From NCBI GenBank assembly GCA_002733665.1, contig NVWM01000011.1, forward strand, positions 1,257-65,256: a stretch of DNA of 64,000 nucleotides. Direction: 5' to 3'. The notes under the pieces were generated by a model, which was given only the letters and a program-made list of their open reading frames with translations, was not told where the DNA came from and did no database searches. The stretch's first letter is position 1, and each line of letters starts with the position of its first letter. The position numbers and the translations under genes were made by a program. Source of the stretch: Lutibacter sp. Its GTDB lineage: Bacteria > Bacteroidota > Bacteroidia > Flavobacteriales > Flavobacteriaceae. Of this stretch, positions 1 through 8,734 are shown piece after piece.

Positions 1-631
1 AATGCAATTCTGCATAAGCAATTTGCCATAAAAGGAAGTTGCTAATTCGTTTTTCACCACTCGTTCTAATCATTAAATCAACGTCCGGCAAAGTAAATGT
101 ATATAAATGATTATTTATAACATTTTCATCAATTTCTTCGGTTGAAAGTTGATTATTAACAATTTTTTTAGATATATTTTTGAATGCATTAACAATTTCT
201 TCTCTTGAACCATAACTTAAAGCTATAGTTAAGGTTAGCGAATCATTATTTTTTGTTAATTCTATAACTTTGTTTAATCCTTTTAATACAGATTTTGGTA
301 AACTTTCCTGATTTCCAATAATTTGTAATTTGATATTGTTCTTGACCAATTCTTTTGCTTCCTTTTTTAAAGAGGTAAGCAGTAAAGCCATTAAAGTTTT
401 AACTTCTGCCTTTGGTCTGTTCCAATTTTCAGTAGAAAAAGCATATAAGGTCAATGCTTTTACACCTGTATTTCCTGCAGCATCAATAACTTCTCTTACC
501 GCTTTTACTCCGTTTTTATGCCCAAAAACTCTAGGTTTTCCTCTTAATTTTGCCCAACGACCATTGCCGTCCATAATAATAGCAACGTGCTTTGGTACAT
601 TTTGAGAATCTATTTGAGATTGTGTATCCAT
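1..631 (-). CDS. uppS: Isoprenyl transferase (undecaprenyl diphosphate synthase), 3' end beyond the window
   Basis: I translated the minus strand from the ATG at 631. The protein opens with a short tail and then the cis-prenyltransferase signature MDGNGRWAK, followed by a conserved YAFSTENW stretch and, near the window edge, a VDLMIRTSGE stretch typical of the family. The enzyme condenses isopentenyl diphosphate onto farnesyl diphosphate to make the C55 lipid carrier for peptidoglycan and O-antigen. About 210 residues are visible; the C-terminus lies past position 1. Its ATG overlaps the stop of the upstream DUF6089 gene by one base (TAATG), so the two are translationally coupled. In flavobacteria this gene usually precedes bamA, which would lie outside the window. 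Confidence 0.93.
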   Translation of the reverse strand, partial: MDTQSQIDSQNVPKHVAIIMDGNGRWAKLRGKPRVFGHKNGVKAVREVIDAAGNTGVKALTLYAFSTENWNRPKAEVKTLMALLLTSLKKEAKELVKNNIKLQIIGNQESLPKSVLKGLNKVIELTKNNDSLTLTIALSYGSREEIVNAFKNISKKIVNNQLSTEEIDENVINNHLYTFTLPDVDLMIRTSGEKRISNFLLWQIAYAELH

Positions 632-1314
632 TAATTTTTGGGAGTTGTAAAACATGCAGGTCGTCCAAAAGTATAAACAAGGTTGATTCCTGAAAAAACA
701 TACCAATCATTATTATTTGGATTCCCAAATTTTAAATTACTAATCAATTCATGGTTATAATCAATCTCGTCTGTAAAAGTATATCTAGCTACCACTTCTA
801 ATCCTACGGCAAATGATTCTGCAATTTTTGTTTTATAGCCTAAACCAAATGGAATAGAATAGGATGTCTTATTACTATATTCATATTCATTTGGAGCGGT
901 CTGTGTCTTAGCAATATTATAATTAAATGCTGCGAATTCCACTAAAATATATGGAGTGTGTTGTAAACTTCTAGACTCAGAGCCATATTCAAAATAAGAA
1001 AATTCCATACCTACAGCTAATTCTTTGACAGTATTGGTAAAACTTAAATTACGTAGTTTTCTACCAACATTTTTAGAATCTGCATCATCTGCTGTGATTT
1101 GAGCGTATGTTAATGTTCCTCTCAATGCAACTCTTGGGTTTAGATTGTATTTGTATATTATTCCTCCTGCAAAATCATTCGGATAGATATAACTTGTTGA
1201 CCCAACATCTCCAATATAATTACTTCCACCAAGAAATATTCCTGCTTCATGAATTTGAGCAGTAGCAATCGTCGACATCCCAATGAATGTAATAAATAAA
1301 AACTTTTTTACCAT
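631..1314 (-). CDS. DUF6089-type outer-membrane beta-barrel protein
   Basis: The 227-residue protein starts with a signal peptide (roughly residues 1-19, cleaved near ATAQ). It then shows alternating aromatic/polar strands and ends in NLVYTFGR plus a short tail, as expected for a small outer-membrane barrel. The opening IHEAGIFLGGSNYIGDVG resembles the DUF6089 family that sits between nadK and uppS in flavobacteria. A possible -7 element TATATTTG lies on the minus strand at 1329-1336, just upstream of the ATG, so it may have its own promoter besides read-through from nadK. The function is not established; its place beside uppS and presumably bamA hints at a role in envelope biogenesis, which is inference. 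Confidence 0.8.
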   Translation of the reverse strand: MVKKFLFITFIGMSTIATAQIHEAGIFLGGSNYIGDVGSTSYIYPNDFAGGIIYKYNLNPRVALRGTLTYAQITADDADSKNVGRKLRNLSFTNTVKELAVGMEFSYFEYGSESRSLQHTPYILVEFAAFNYNIAKTQTAPNEYEYSNKTSYSIPFGLGYKTKIAESFAVGLEVVARYTFTDEIDYNHELISNLKFGNPNNNDWYVFSGINLVYTFGRPACFTTPKN

Positions 1315-1425
1315 AATAAAATAGCGTGCAAATATAGTTATTTCTATTTGTTTAAAATAAGATATTAAACACTTTCTGATAACTGTTTTTATCCTAAAAT
1401 ATTGTTTTAAAAGTGATTGTAAGGG

Positions 1426-2313
1426 CTATTTATTTCGCGTGTCTTCTCCCCAAAGTAACTTTTTGCGAAGCGTTTGAATAAAAGTATGATCATTTAATTC
1501 AATCATTTTGATAGTAAAAGGTGCTTTTTTAATGTAAATTGTAGTTTGATTATTTATAGTTGCAATTCGAGAATCTAGAGAAAGGAAAAACTCATTTTCT
1601 CGTCCGCTTACACGCATCTTTATTTCTGTATCATCAGGAATAACTAAAGGTCTTGCATTTAGGTTATGTGGCGCAATAGGATTTAAAACAAAACTTTTTG
1701 CTTGTGGTGAAATGACTGGTCCGCCACAACTCAACGAATATCCTGTAGAGCCTGTAGGTGTAGAAGTTATTAATCCGTCAGCCCAATAAGATGTTAAATA
1801 TTCATTGTTAAGATATGTCTCTACAGTAATCATAGAAGCAGTATCTTTTCGGCTAAGTGTAATCTCATTTAAAGCAAAATTAAAATCTTCTAACTCTTCT
1901 ATTTTCGGCTCGGTATTGATCATTAAAAGTGTACGTTCTTTTACGGCGTAATTTTTATTTTGAAGATTATCTACTGCTTCTGAAATTCGTTCTTTATTTA
2001 CGGTTGCCAAAAACCCTAAACGACCAATATTTACACCAATTACTGGAATATTTGAATCTCGTAAATAAGTGATTGAACGTAAAATAGTACCATCACCACC
2101 GACCGTAAACATGCAGTCAAAAGAATCATTTAAATCTTTATAATTACTGAATGTATTATAATTCACATCAGTTTTAAAAGTAGATTTTATTAGTTCTAAA
2201 AAACGTTCTTCAATATAGATGCTTGCATTTTTTTTGTTCAATGCGTTAAGTAAATCTTCAACATATTGTTGCGCATCTTGGTTGAAATAATGTCCGTATA
2301 TTGCAATTTTCAT
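1426..2313 (-). CDS. nadK: NAD kinase
   Basis: This enzyme phosphorylates NAD+ with ATP to NADP+ in the cytoplasm. The 295-residue length fits the family. The hallmark GGDGT motif is at residues 72-76, an ALNEITL stretch (the NE/D motif) follows, and the glycine-rich TPTGSTGYSLSCGGP segment completes the nucleotide site. It lies 3 bp downstream of the CBS-domain gene and in the same direction, so the two are likely co-transcribed. The next gene, DUF6089, follows after about 110 bp. Confidence 0.96.
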   Translation of the reverse strand: MKIAIYGHYFNQDAQQYVEDLLNALNKKNASIYIEERFLELIKSTFKTDVNYNTFSNYKDLNDSFDCMFTVGGDGTILRSITYLRDSNIPVIGVNIGRLGFLATVNKERISEAVDNLQNKNYAVKERTLLMINTEPKIEELEDFNFALNEITLSRKDTASMITVETYLNNEYLTSYWADGLITSTPTGSTGYSLSCGGPVISPQAKSFVLNPIAPHNLNARPLVIPDDTEIKMRVSGRENEFFLSLDSRIATINNQTTIYIKKAPFTIKMIELNDHTFIQTLRKKLLWGEDTRNK

Positions 2314-2316
2314 TGG

Positions 2317-2976
2317 TTACATGTTTAAGTATTTTTGAAGATAATCAGAACGACTTTTTAACTCTTCTAGCAATAAATCTTCTTTGTGTTCGGTTAACAA
2401 ATTATATCCATATCGTCTAAACGATTGTATAATTTCGTTAATTTCTTCTGATGAAATTTTTAATGTTATCCTCACCAATTCATTTTTATAGCCTGATATA
2501 AAGATACCAATCAATTTTGCGTCATTAGATTCTACAATTTGCGAAATTTCACTAAACGAATAATCCTTTACACTTTTTTCTATTACAAGAAAAAAACCAT
2601 CGTTATTTAGTAAAGGAGTGTCGTTAAAGAAATGTAAAACGTCAGTTAACTCGTAGTATCCAATATATTTATTATCTTTTGTTAAAACAGGCAGAATGTT
2701 GGTCTCACTAGCCGAAAATTTCTTTAAAATCTCCATCCAATTATCTTTAATTCCAATATGAAAATCGTCAAAAAGATACTTATATTCTTCTATTTTAGCG
2801 TCATTATTATCAATTGTTCGTACATCGCTTTCGAGTATTGAACCGATTAAATGTTCCTTTTTTACTATCGGAATATGAGAAAATGTCAAATCATTAAATA
2901 GTTTTTTGGCTTCTCCAATTGTACTATTTAAAGTCAATGCTTTTACATCTTTTGATATGTATTCTGATATTTTCAT
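2317..2976 (-). CDS. CBS-domain protein
   Basis: The 219-residue soluble protein carries two CBS repeats in its first 120 or so residues. The first holds TIGEAKKLFNDLTFSHIPIV and the second LPVLTKDNKYIGYYELTD. An ACT-like tail follows, from about residue 125 to 200, with SEISQIVESNDAKLIGIF. CBS pairs commonly bind adenine nucleotides, but the ligand here is unknown. The 3-bp gap to nadK and the conserved order pdxJ (divergent), CBS, nadK suggest a link to cofactor metabolism. The family assignment is firm and the role is inference. Confidence 0.82.
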   Translation of the reverse strand: MKISEYISKDVKALTLNSTIGEAKKLFNDLTFSHIPIVKKEHLIGSILESDVRTIDNNDAKIEEYKYLFDDFHIGIKDNWMEILKKFSASETNILPVLTKDNKYIGYYELTDVLHFFNDTPLLNNDGFFLVIEKSVKDYSFSEISQIVESNDAKLIGIFISGYKNELVRITLKISSEEINEIIQSFRRYGYNLLTEHKEDLLLEELKSRSDYLQKYLNM

Positions 2977-3107
2977 TTTGCACGAATATAGGTCAAATAA
3001 ATCAAAAATTAATCCAAATTAACGTTCAACTCTTAATATAAGACAAATTTGCCAATCGTAATTCGTCAATCGTTATTTATAGACTATTTTTGTAAAAAAT
3101 TTATCTG

Positions 3108-3827
3108 ATGACAAAGTTAAGTGTAAATATTAATAAAATAGCAACATTACGTAATTCTCGTGGTGGAAAAACGCCTAGTGTTGTTGAAGCGTCAATTAAT
3201 ATTCAACAATATGGCGCTGAAGGAATTACAATTCATCCAAGACCAGACGAACGTCATATTCGTTATCAAGATGCGTATGATTTGATTCCGACTATAAAGA
3301 CGGAGTACAATATTGAAGGAAATCCCATCAAAAAATTTGTCGATTTAGTGCTCGATGTAAAACCTACGCAAGTAACATTGGTTCCCGATGCTGTCGATGC
3401 AATTACCTCAAATGCTGGATGGAATACCATAGAAAATCAATCTTTTTTACAGGAAGTAATATCAGAATTTAAGAGGAATAATATCCGAACTTCCATTTTC
3501 ATTGATGCCGATTTAAAAATGATAGAAAATGCTGTGAAAACGGGAGCAGATAGAATAGAATTATATACAGAAGAATTTGCGTCTGAATATGAAAATGGCA
3601 ATAAGAATGCAATTGAAAAGTATGTAGAGGCGTCGAAATTGTCACACGAATTGGGAATGAAAGTAAATGCAGGACACGATTTGAGTTTAGACAATATTCA
3701 GTTTTTTGCTCAGCAAATGCCGTATTTAGATGAAGTTTCTATTGGCCATGCATTGATTTCAGAATCATTGTATTTAGGCTTAGAAAATGTGGTAAACATG
3801 TATTTGCATAGATTGAAGAAATTATAA
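3108..3827 (+). CDS. pdxJ: Pyridoxine 5'-phosphate synthase
   Basis: This TIM-barrel enzyme condenses 1-deoxyxylulose 5-phosphate with 3-amino-2-oxopropyl phosphate to give pyridoxine 5'-phosphate, the last ring-closing step of the DXP-dependent vitamin B6 route. The 239-residue length is normal. Family stretches are visible: NINKIATLRNSRGG near the N-terminus, the phosphate-site HPRPDERHI, VTLVPD, and NAGHDLSLDN plus EVSIGHALISES near the end. It is divergent from the CBS/nadK operon. A -7 element TATTTTTG is at 3085-3092, although no good TTG lies at the right distance. Confidence 0.96.
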   Translation: MTKLSVNINKIATLRNSRGGKTPSVVEASINIQQYGAEGITIHPRPDERHIRYQDAYDLIPTIKTEYNIEGNPIKKFVDLVLDVKPTQVTLVPDAVDAITSNAGWNTIENQSFLQEVISEFKRNNIRTSIFIDADLKMIENAVKTGADRIELYTEEFASEYENGNKNAIEKYVEASKLSHELGMKVNAGHDLSLDNIQFFAQQMPYLDEVSIGHALISESLYLGLENVVNMYLHRLKKL

Positions 3828-3830
3828 TTT

Positions 3831-3896
3831 GTCATTTCGAGCGCAGTCGAGAAATCTCATTATTTTATAAAGATTCTTCGTTTCACTCAGAATGAC
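3831..3896. repeat. Intergenic imperfect inverted repeat (GTCATTTCGAGCGCAGTCGAG type)
   Basis: The stretch begins GTCATTTCGAGCGCAGTCGAG and ends CAGAATGAC, giving an imperfect long hairpin between pdxJ and the hydrolase gene. Its core TCGAGCGCAGTCGAGA recurs as a perfect inverted repeat at 24506-24559. Related copies are at 4733-4808, 6638-6687, 12178-12237, 17932-17996 and 60385-60414. It could act as a transcript-end hairpin for pdxJ. Confidence 0.8.
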
Positions 3897-3917
3897 ATCA
3901 AAAATAAATAACTGATT

Positions 3918-4688
3918 TTGGAAACAATTTTACATTCAAGAACTTTAGGAAAAGGAAAACCATTTTTAATTCTCCACGGATTTCTTGGAATGGGCGATAA
4001 TTGGAAATCACTCGGAAATAAATTTTCCGAAGACTACGAAGTTCACTTAATAGACCAGCGTAATCATGGTCGAAGTTTTCATTCAGAAGACTTTAGTTTT
4101 AAATTTCTTGCAGACGATTTATTGAATTATATAAACCATTACAAGCTAGAAGATGTGATTCTTTTAGGTCATTCTATGGGTGGAAAAGCAGCAATGTTAT
4201 TTGCTGTAACATATCCAGAAATAGTTAAAAAGTTGATAATTGCTGATATTTCTCCAAGAATATATCCGATGCATCATCAAGATATTTTAACAGCATTAAA
4301 TGAAGTAGATTTTGATGTTCAAAAATCAAGAACAGCGATAGAAGAGGTTCTTGAAAAATACATTCCGCAATTCGGTGTGCGTCAATTTTTAATGAAAAAC
4401 GTTGCTCGAAACGGAAAGGAAGGCTATAAATATCGTTTCAATTTAAAAACCTTAACCGAAAATTATAATGAGATAGTTGTTGGTTTGCCTTCAGATGCTC
4501 ATTTTGAAAAGGAAGCACTCTTTTTGAGCGGAGAAAAATCAGGATATATAGGAATTGATGACGTTCCGTTGATAGAAACACACTTCTCAAAATCAAAAAT
4601 CGTAACTGTCAAAAATGCAGGACATTGGCTTCATGCAGACAATCCAACGCAATTTTATGATGAAGTTGTCAGTTTTTTGGATAAATAA
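3918..4688 (+). CDS. Alpha/beta hydrolase
   Basis: This is a 256-residue alpha/beta-hydrolase-fold protein. The oxyanion-side HGFLGMGDNW and the nucleophile elbow GHSMGGKA (about residues 81-88) are clear; a DQRNHGRS stretch and the C-terminal catalytic GHWLHADNP histidine are also present. The sequence resembles the YbfF-type esterases. No ATG is available at the right place: the reading frame opens right after a stop at 3909, and TTG at 3918 is the best start, since homologous proteins begin close to ILHS. The substrate is unknown. A repeat element separates it from pdxJ. Confidence 0.85.
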   Translation: METILHSRTLGKGKPFLILHGFLGMGDNWKSLGNKFSEDYEVHLIDQRNHGRSFHSEDFSFKFLADDLLNYINHYKLEDVILLGHSMGGKAAMLFAVTYPEIVKKLIIADISPRIYPMHHQDILTALNEVDFDVQKSRTAIEEVLEKYIPQFGVRQFLMKNVARNGKEGYKYRFNLKTLTENYNEIVVGLPSDAHFEKEALFLSGEKSGYIGIDDVPLIETHFSKSKIVTVKNAGHWLHADNPTQFYDEVVSFLDK

Positions 4689-4732
4689 AGGTTTGGCATA
4701 GTATTCGTTAAATATTAATTGTTATTGCATAT

Positions 4733-4808
4733 CGTCATTCTGAACTTGTTTCAGAATCACATCTCAAAATGAGTTTTTATGCGACCCTGAAATAAATTCA
4801 GGGTGACG
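4733..4808. repeat. Intergenic inverted-repeat element
   Basis: Two short palindromic modules stand side by side: GTCATTCTGAACTTGTTTCAGAATC and GACCCTGAAATAAATTCAGGGTGAC. They belong to the same loose family as the element at 3831-3896 and fill the gap between the hydrolase and the holin-like gene. Confidence 0.7.
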
Positions 4809-4843
4809 AACATAAATCCATAAATTAAAAAAACAAAAAACAT

Positions 4844-5191
4844 ATGAAAATCATTTTAAGAATATTATTTACAGCACTAGCAGTAATTGCTTTGGCACAT
4901 TTTTTACCAGGAGTTGAGTTAGCAAAACCAGAATCTGCAATATATGTTGCTATTGCTTTAGCCTTATTGCGCATTACTGTAAAACCATTATTAATCTTTT
5001 TTACACTGCCTGCAACCATTGTAAGTTTAGGCTTGTTTTTATTCGTCATAAATGCGGTTATTATTTTAATTGCCGATTATTTTGTAGACGGATTTGCTGT
5101 TAGCGGATTTTGGATTGCATTACTGTTTAGCATCTTGCTATCATTTTTACAATCAGTACTTTATTCGTTTTTAAAAGAAAAGAAAAAATAG
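4844..5191 (+). CDS. Holin-IV-like small integral membrane protein (phage_holin_4_2 family)
   Basis: The 115-residue protein is almost entirely hydrophobic, with about four membrane segments (residues about 3-20, 28-45, 52-75 and 83-105) and a lysine-rich C-terminal end. The pattern LPGVELAKPESAIYVAIALALLRITVKPLLIFFTLPATIVSLGLF (given here only as a region, residues about 22-66) is typical of the widespread Phage_holin_4_2 family. Members are chromosomal in most bacteria and are not by themselves evidence of a prophage; no phage gene lies nearby. Function unknown. Confidence 0.75.
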   Translation: MKIILRILFTALAVIALAHFLPGVELAKPESAIYVAIALALLRITVKPLLIFFTLPATIVSLGLFLFVINAVIILIADYFVDGFAVSGFWIALLFSILLSFLQSVLYSFLKEKKK

Positions 5192-5213
5192 TTGAAATTG
5201 AACCAATTATGCT

Positions 5214-5243
5214 TTGCAAAACAGTAAAAAAGCACTAATTTTG
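5214..5243 (+). promoter_or_regulatory. Predicted promoter of tig
   Basis: A -33 TTG at 5214-5216 is followed after exactly 19 bp by TAATTTTG at 5236-5243, matching the Bacteroidota housekeeping form TTG-N19-TAnnTTTG. Transcription should start near 5250, leaving a leader of about 55 nt before the trigger factor ATG at 5306. Confidence 0.8.
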
Positions 5244-5305
5244 CATCCGCAATTGTTGAAAAATAAGTGTAAACAACAAGAAAGATTTATATAAAATAAA
5301 ATCAA

Positions 5306-6628
5306 ATGAACATTACCAAAGAAAGTATTGACAAGTTAAACGCAGTAGTGAAAATTGAAATTTCTGAAGCAGATTATTCAACTAAAGTTGCTGAAGTTTT
5401 AAAAGATTATTCTAAAAAAGCAGATATTCCTGGATTCAGAAAAGGGCATGTTCCTTTTGGAATGGTGAAGAAACAATACGGAAAATCAATCATGATTGAT
5501 GAGGTTAATAAATTGATTCAAGATACATTGAACAAGTTTTTAACGGAAGAGAAATTAGATATTCTTGGTAATCCATTACCAAAAATGAAAGAAGATTTTT
5601 CTTGGGATGAAAAAGATTATTTATTTGAGTTCGAATTAGGTTTAGCACCTGAATTCGATGTAAATCTTGATGCAAAAAAGAAAGTAACACAATATGATAT
5701 CGTTGCAGATGATAAATTAATCAACAAAGAAGTTGAGAATTTACAGCAACGTTTTGGTAAGATGTCTGCAAAAGATGTGATTGCTGAAGGTGTAAATATT
5801 ACAGGAACATTTGTAAACGAAGAAAAAGAAATTGAGAAAAAATCAAGTTTCGTTCTAGAAGATATAAAAGGAAAATCAAACCAAAAGAAATTTATTGGCC
5901 AGAGAGTTAATGATGTAATTGAATTGAAGACTAAAGGTTTATTTGCTGACGAGCACAAATTAATGGGAGCAACTGGTTTGACTCATGAAGAAGTTCATGG
6001 CTTAAACATTCCATTGACTTTTACTGTTGAAGATATTACGTTTACAGAAAAAGCAGCGTTAGATCAAGAGTTTTTTGATAAAATCTTTGGAAAAGATAAT
6101 GTGAAGACAGTATCTGAATTGAAAGAAAAAATCAAAGAAGACTCTGAAAGTCAATTTCAATCACAAGCAGATCAGCAATTGTTAAATGCAATTACGGAGT
6201 ATTTTATTGACAACACAAAATTTGATTTACCAGCAAGTTTCTTAAAAAAATGGTTGGCAGTTGCAGGAGAAAATCCTTTAACTGATGAGCAGGCTTCAGA
6301 AGAATTTAATAAATCTGAAAAAGGATTGCGTTACCAATTAATAGAAGGTAAAATAATCAAAGACAATAACTTACAGGTTTCATATGAAGAGTTGAAAGAC
6401 TATGCTAAAGGATTTGTCAAAAATCAAATGGCACAATATGGTAACATGAATCCTGAAGAAAAAGAATTGGAAGATATTGCCAATAGAGTTTTAGAAAATC
6501 AAGATGAAGCAAAGCGTTTGCAAGAGCAAATGATGAGTAATAAATTGTTGACTTTCTATAAAGAAAAAATGACATTTAAGACTAAGAAAGTTTCTTATGA
6601 AGACTTCGTAAAAGAAGTTTATAAATAA
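5306..6628 (+). CDS. tig: Trigger factor, ribosome-associated chaperone/prolyl isomerase
   Basis: Trigger factor binds the ribosome exit tunnel and shields nascent chains. The 440-residue length is normal. The N-terminal ribosome-binding domain includes the hallmark GFRKGHVPFGMVKKQYG (around residue 42-58, the GFRxGxxP signature). A weakly conserved PPIase middle domain follows, and then a long helical C-terminal chaperone domain ending in TKKVSYEDFVKEVYK. Bacteroidota versions are divergent in the middle domain, and this one is too. It has its own promoter and a bidirectional terminator downstream. Confidence 0.93.
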   Translation: MNITKESIDKLNAVVKIEISEADYSTKVAEVLKDYSKKADIPGFRKGHVPFGMVKKQYGKSIMIDEVNKLIQDTLNKFLTEEKLDILGNPLPKMKEDFSWDEKDYLFEFELGLAPEFDVNLDAKKKVTQYDIVADDKLINKEVENLQQRFGKMSAKDVIAEGVNITGTFVNEEKEIEKKSSFVLEDIKGKSNQKKFIGQRVNDVIELKTKGLFADEHKLMGATGLTHEEVHGLNIPLTFTVEDITFTEKAALDQEFFDKIFGKDNVKTVSELKEKIKEDSESQFQSQADQQLLNAITEYFIDNTKFDLPASFLKKWLAVAGENPLTDEQASEEFNKSEKGLRYQLIEGKIIKDNNLQVSYEELKDYAKGFVKNQMAQYGNMNPEEKELEDIANRVLENQDEAKRLQEQMMSNKLLTFYKEKMTFKTKKVSYEDFVKEVYK

Positions 6629-6637
6629 AAAGTAAAC

Positions 6638-6687
6638 TGTCATTCCTGTGAGGTCACTGAGCGTAGTCGAAGTGAAGGTAGGAATCT
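6638..6687. repeat. Intergenic repeat copy (TGAGCGTAGTCGAAGT type)
   Basis: TGTCATTCCTGTGAGGTCAC, then TGAGCGTAGTCGAAGT, then AGGTAGGAATCT form an imperfect hairpin just after tig. It shares the GTCATTC start and the AGTCGA core with the other intergenic copies. Confidence 0.65.
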
Positions 6688-6695
6688 ATAATATT

Positions 6696-6726
6696 AAAAA
6701 AGCCCTGAGAAATCAAGGCTTTTTTT
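6696..6726. terminator. Bidirectional intrinsic terminator between tig and the YkgJ-like gene
   Basis: The stem AGCCCTGA / TCAAGGCT (one mismatch) has a GAAA loop. It is flanked by A-rich sequence on the left and seven T on the right, so it can end the plus-strand tig transcript and the convergent minus-strand gene. Confidence 0.8.
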
Positions 6727-6751
6727 AGTTAATTAAGTTTTTTATAAAACA

Positions 6752-7618
6752 CTATTCCTTAGCGCCATGGCTCTTTGCAGTTTCTATCCAATGTTCAGAA
6801 ATTTCTTTTTTGTTCGCTCCTAAACCTCTAGCCAAATGTAATGCAACAGCCATCATTATAACAGATGCTTCATGAAGTTCTTGAAATGTTTGTAAACTTC
6901 CAAACTCCTCTTGTGCTTTTAATAGTATTAAATCATTATGTTTCTGAGCAAAAGTAATTGGGTTCTCAGTATCTTCGTTTATTACTGGTAGCATCAAGCA
7001 GTCTAACCATTCTTCACCTATTCTTTTTGCTAATAACTCGGGAAATTCGTTTCCTATCTCTCTCCATACGGTTAATGTTTTCGTTTCTCCAGATGCAGCT
7101 AATCCTGAATCTAGAAGTAACTCAAAAGCGATATCAGCAATATTTTGCATTATAATTAAATATTCATCTTGAGCCTTTTCAAATGGACCTGCTTTCTGCC
7201 CTTTAAGATATTCACCTACACTAAGTTTAGGTAATTCTAAAACTTCCGAGCAGTCTGTCAAGCAAGGGAATGTATCACCTTCGTAAATATAATGTGCTTT
7301 ATTAAATTGTATTTGACGGCCTAGAGGATATAGACGGCAAGCTAATGGGCGACCCAAATGGACGCTACAACCGATACTATCTATATATTGACTGCATGCA
7401 TTTTGTCCTTTTTTATCTGGCTTTCCGTTAAAGCGTAATTGAATACCACCAAAATCACAATACAAATCACGAAATTCTCTCGAAGTAATTTTCTTTTCTT
7501 TACTGAAACGTAACAACTCCCATGGATTAAGCATTACAGTTTTACCAAAACAGCATGTTCCAGATCTGGAGCACGTAAGTGGTAATATACTTTGAGTATT
7601 GAGTTTTGTTGTTTGCAT
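6752..7618 (-). CDS. YkgJ-family cysteine-cluster protein
   Basis: The 288-residue soluble protein has the Cys-rich pattern of the YkgJ (zinc- or iron-chelating, CxxxCC) family: CSRSGTCCFG at residues 16-25, then a CSQYIDSIGCSVHLGRPLAC segment (residues about 93-112), and PCLTDC further on. These cysteines probably bind a metal or an iron-sulfur cluster. The C-terminal half is helical and not recognised. The substrate and role are unknown. It stands 22 bp downstream of the Fic gene in the same direction, but the Fic pair looks like an inserted cassette, so the two need not be related. Confidence 0.78.
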   Translation of the reverse strand: MQTTKLNTQSILPLTCSRSGTCCFGKTVMLNPWELLRFSKEKKITSREFRDLYCDFGGIQLRFNGKPDKKGQNACSQYIDSIGCSVHLGRPLACRLYPLGRQIQFNKAHYIYEGDTFPCLTDCSEVLELPKLSVGEYLKGQKAGPFEKAQDEYLIIMQNIADIAFELLLDSGLAASGETKTLTVWREIGNEFPELLAKRIGEEWLDCLMLPVINEDTENPITFAQKHNDLILLKAQEEFGSLQTFQELHEASVIMMAVALHLARGLGANKKEISEHWIETAKSHGAKE

Positions 7619-7640
7619 TTTTTATACTCTTCTTAAGTTT

Positions 7641-8237
7641 TTAATTTAGTGCAAATTCTATTAAAGGTTCTAAATTACCATTATCTGCTTCTTTTAATGT
7701 CGTTATGTATTTTTCTCTTGTTTTATTAGCTTTTACCATATTAGATTTGTTCCAAGTAAATATTTCTTTTCCAAAAATTGATTCTATTATTATGTCTGCC
7801 ATCATTCTGGAATGTCTTCCATTTCCGTTAGGAAAACAATGAATCTGGACAATTCTATGTTTAAATCTAATTGCTATTTCTTTTGGAGAATAAGTTTTGT
7901 TTTCTATCCAATACTTGGTGTCATCAATAAGTTTTTTTAATTCGACACCGATTTGACTCTGATTTATTCCAATATTTTTTTCAGATTTTCTAAATTCTCC
8001 TGCCCATTTCCAAACATCACCATACATTTTTTTATGTAAGTCTTTTATGAATTTTTCAGACACTATTTTATCCTGTTTTAAATTAGCTTGAATGGTCCAT
8101 TCAACTGCTTTTTCAATGTTCAATTGTTCAAATTCGTCTAATTCTTTTTGTAAGGTTATAGATTTTATTAAAAGCCCATCTTTTTCTTCTTCATTTAAAG
8201 GAGTTTGACCTTTTTTATAATTTAAGGTTATTCCCAT
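7641..8237 (-). CDS. Fic-domain protein, mobile mystery protein B type
   Basis: This 198-residue Fic protein carries the active-site loop HCFPNGNGRHSR at residues 133-144, with catalytic His133. Fic enzymes transfer AMP or related groups from nucleotides to target proteins. The position usually held by Asp/Glu (HxFxxGNGR) is Asn here. I believe this is typical of the mobile mystery protein B subfamily, but the metal-binding acidic residue is missing relative to classical Fic AMPylases. The N-terminal GQTPLNEEEKDGLL also fits that subfamily. It overlaps the upstream HTH gene by 10 bp, forming a two-gene unit that resembles a toxin-antitoxin or addiction module; that role is inference. Confidence 0.88.
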   Translation of the reverse strand: MGITLNYKKGQTPLNEEEKDGLLIKSITLQKELDEFEQLNIEKAVEWTIQANLKQDKIVSEKFIKDLHKKMYGDVWKWAGEFRKSEKNIGINQSQIGVELKKLIDDTKYWIENKTYSPKEIAIRFKHRIVQIHCFPNGNGRHSRMMADIIIESIFGKEIFTWNKSNMVKANKTREKYITTLKEADNGNLEPLIEFALN

Positions 8238-8698
8238 AGTGACTTTCTCATTTCTCTTTTGATTTCTGAGGCTAAGTCTACGATTGATTGTTTTATTTTT
8301 TCATCACTTATTCCTTGATCCTCTAATTTCATATTTTGATTGGTCCTCAACACAATTTTTCTTGCGAGTTTTAGAGCTTTGTTGTTAATTAAATTATCGA
8401 TAGTCCCATCTTTTGGGACAAATCCATAAACAAGTTTTAATTCTAAAACTTCACCTACTTCTTTTAAGGAGTTTATTGATATAGAGCCTTTTGCTTCACT
8501 TTCTTCAATTTTTTTAACACCTTGTTTAGTTATACTTAATTTGGTTCCAAGTTGAGCCATTGTCATATTAAGAGTAGTTCTAATAGTATTTATCCATCCT
8601 TTATCTGGGATCAGGATCATTTCTGTTTTTTGAAAAGGCTCTAATTTTCGGTCCAATTGTTCAATTAAAAGCTGTTTTTTATTTCTCATTATTTTCAA
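8228..8698 (-). CDS. HTH regulator, mobile mystery protein A type
   Basis: The 156-residue protein has an N-terminal RNKKQLLIEQLDRKL stretch. A HTH_3-like domain follows at about residues 35-90 (GWINTIRTTLNMTMAQLG, then SITKQGVKKIEESEAKG), and a short helical tail ends it. This is the partner always seen with mobile mystery protein B. Its start could be Met1 or Met4 (8689). Three palindromes with the half-site GTAAAC lie immediately upstream, and one overlaps the predicted -7 element, so autorepression is likely. It sits first in the unit, as antitoxins usually do. Confidence 0.86.
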   Translation of the reverse strand: MKIMRNKKQLLIEQLDRKLEPFQKTEMILIPDKGWINTIRTTLNMTMAQLGTKLSITKQGVKKIEESEAKGSISINSLKEVGEVLELKLVYGFVPKDGTIDNLINNKALKLARKIVLRTNQNMKLEDQGISDEKIKQSIVDLASEIKREMRKSLWE

Positions 8699-8734
8699 TT
8701 TTGTATTAGATTAAACTTATAGTGTTTTTAATAA

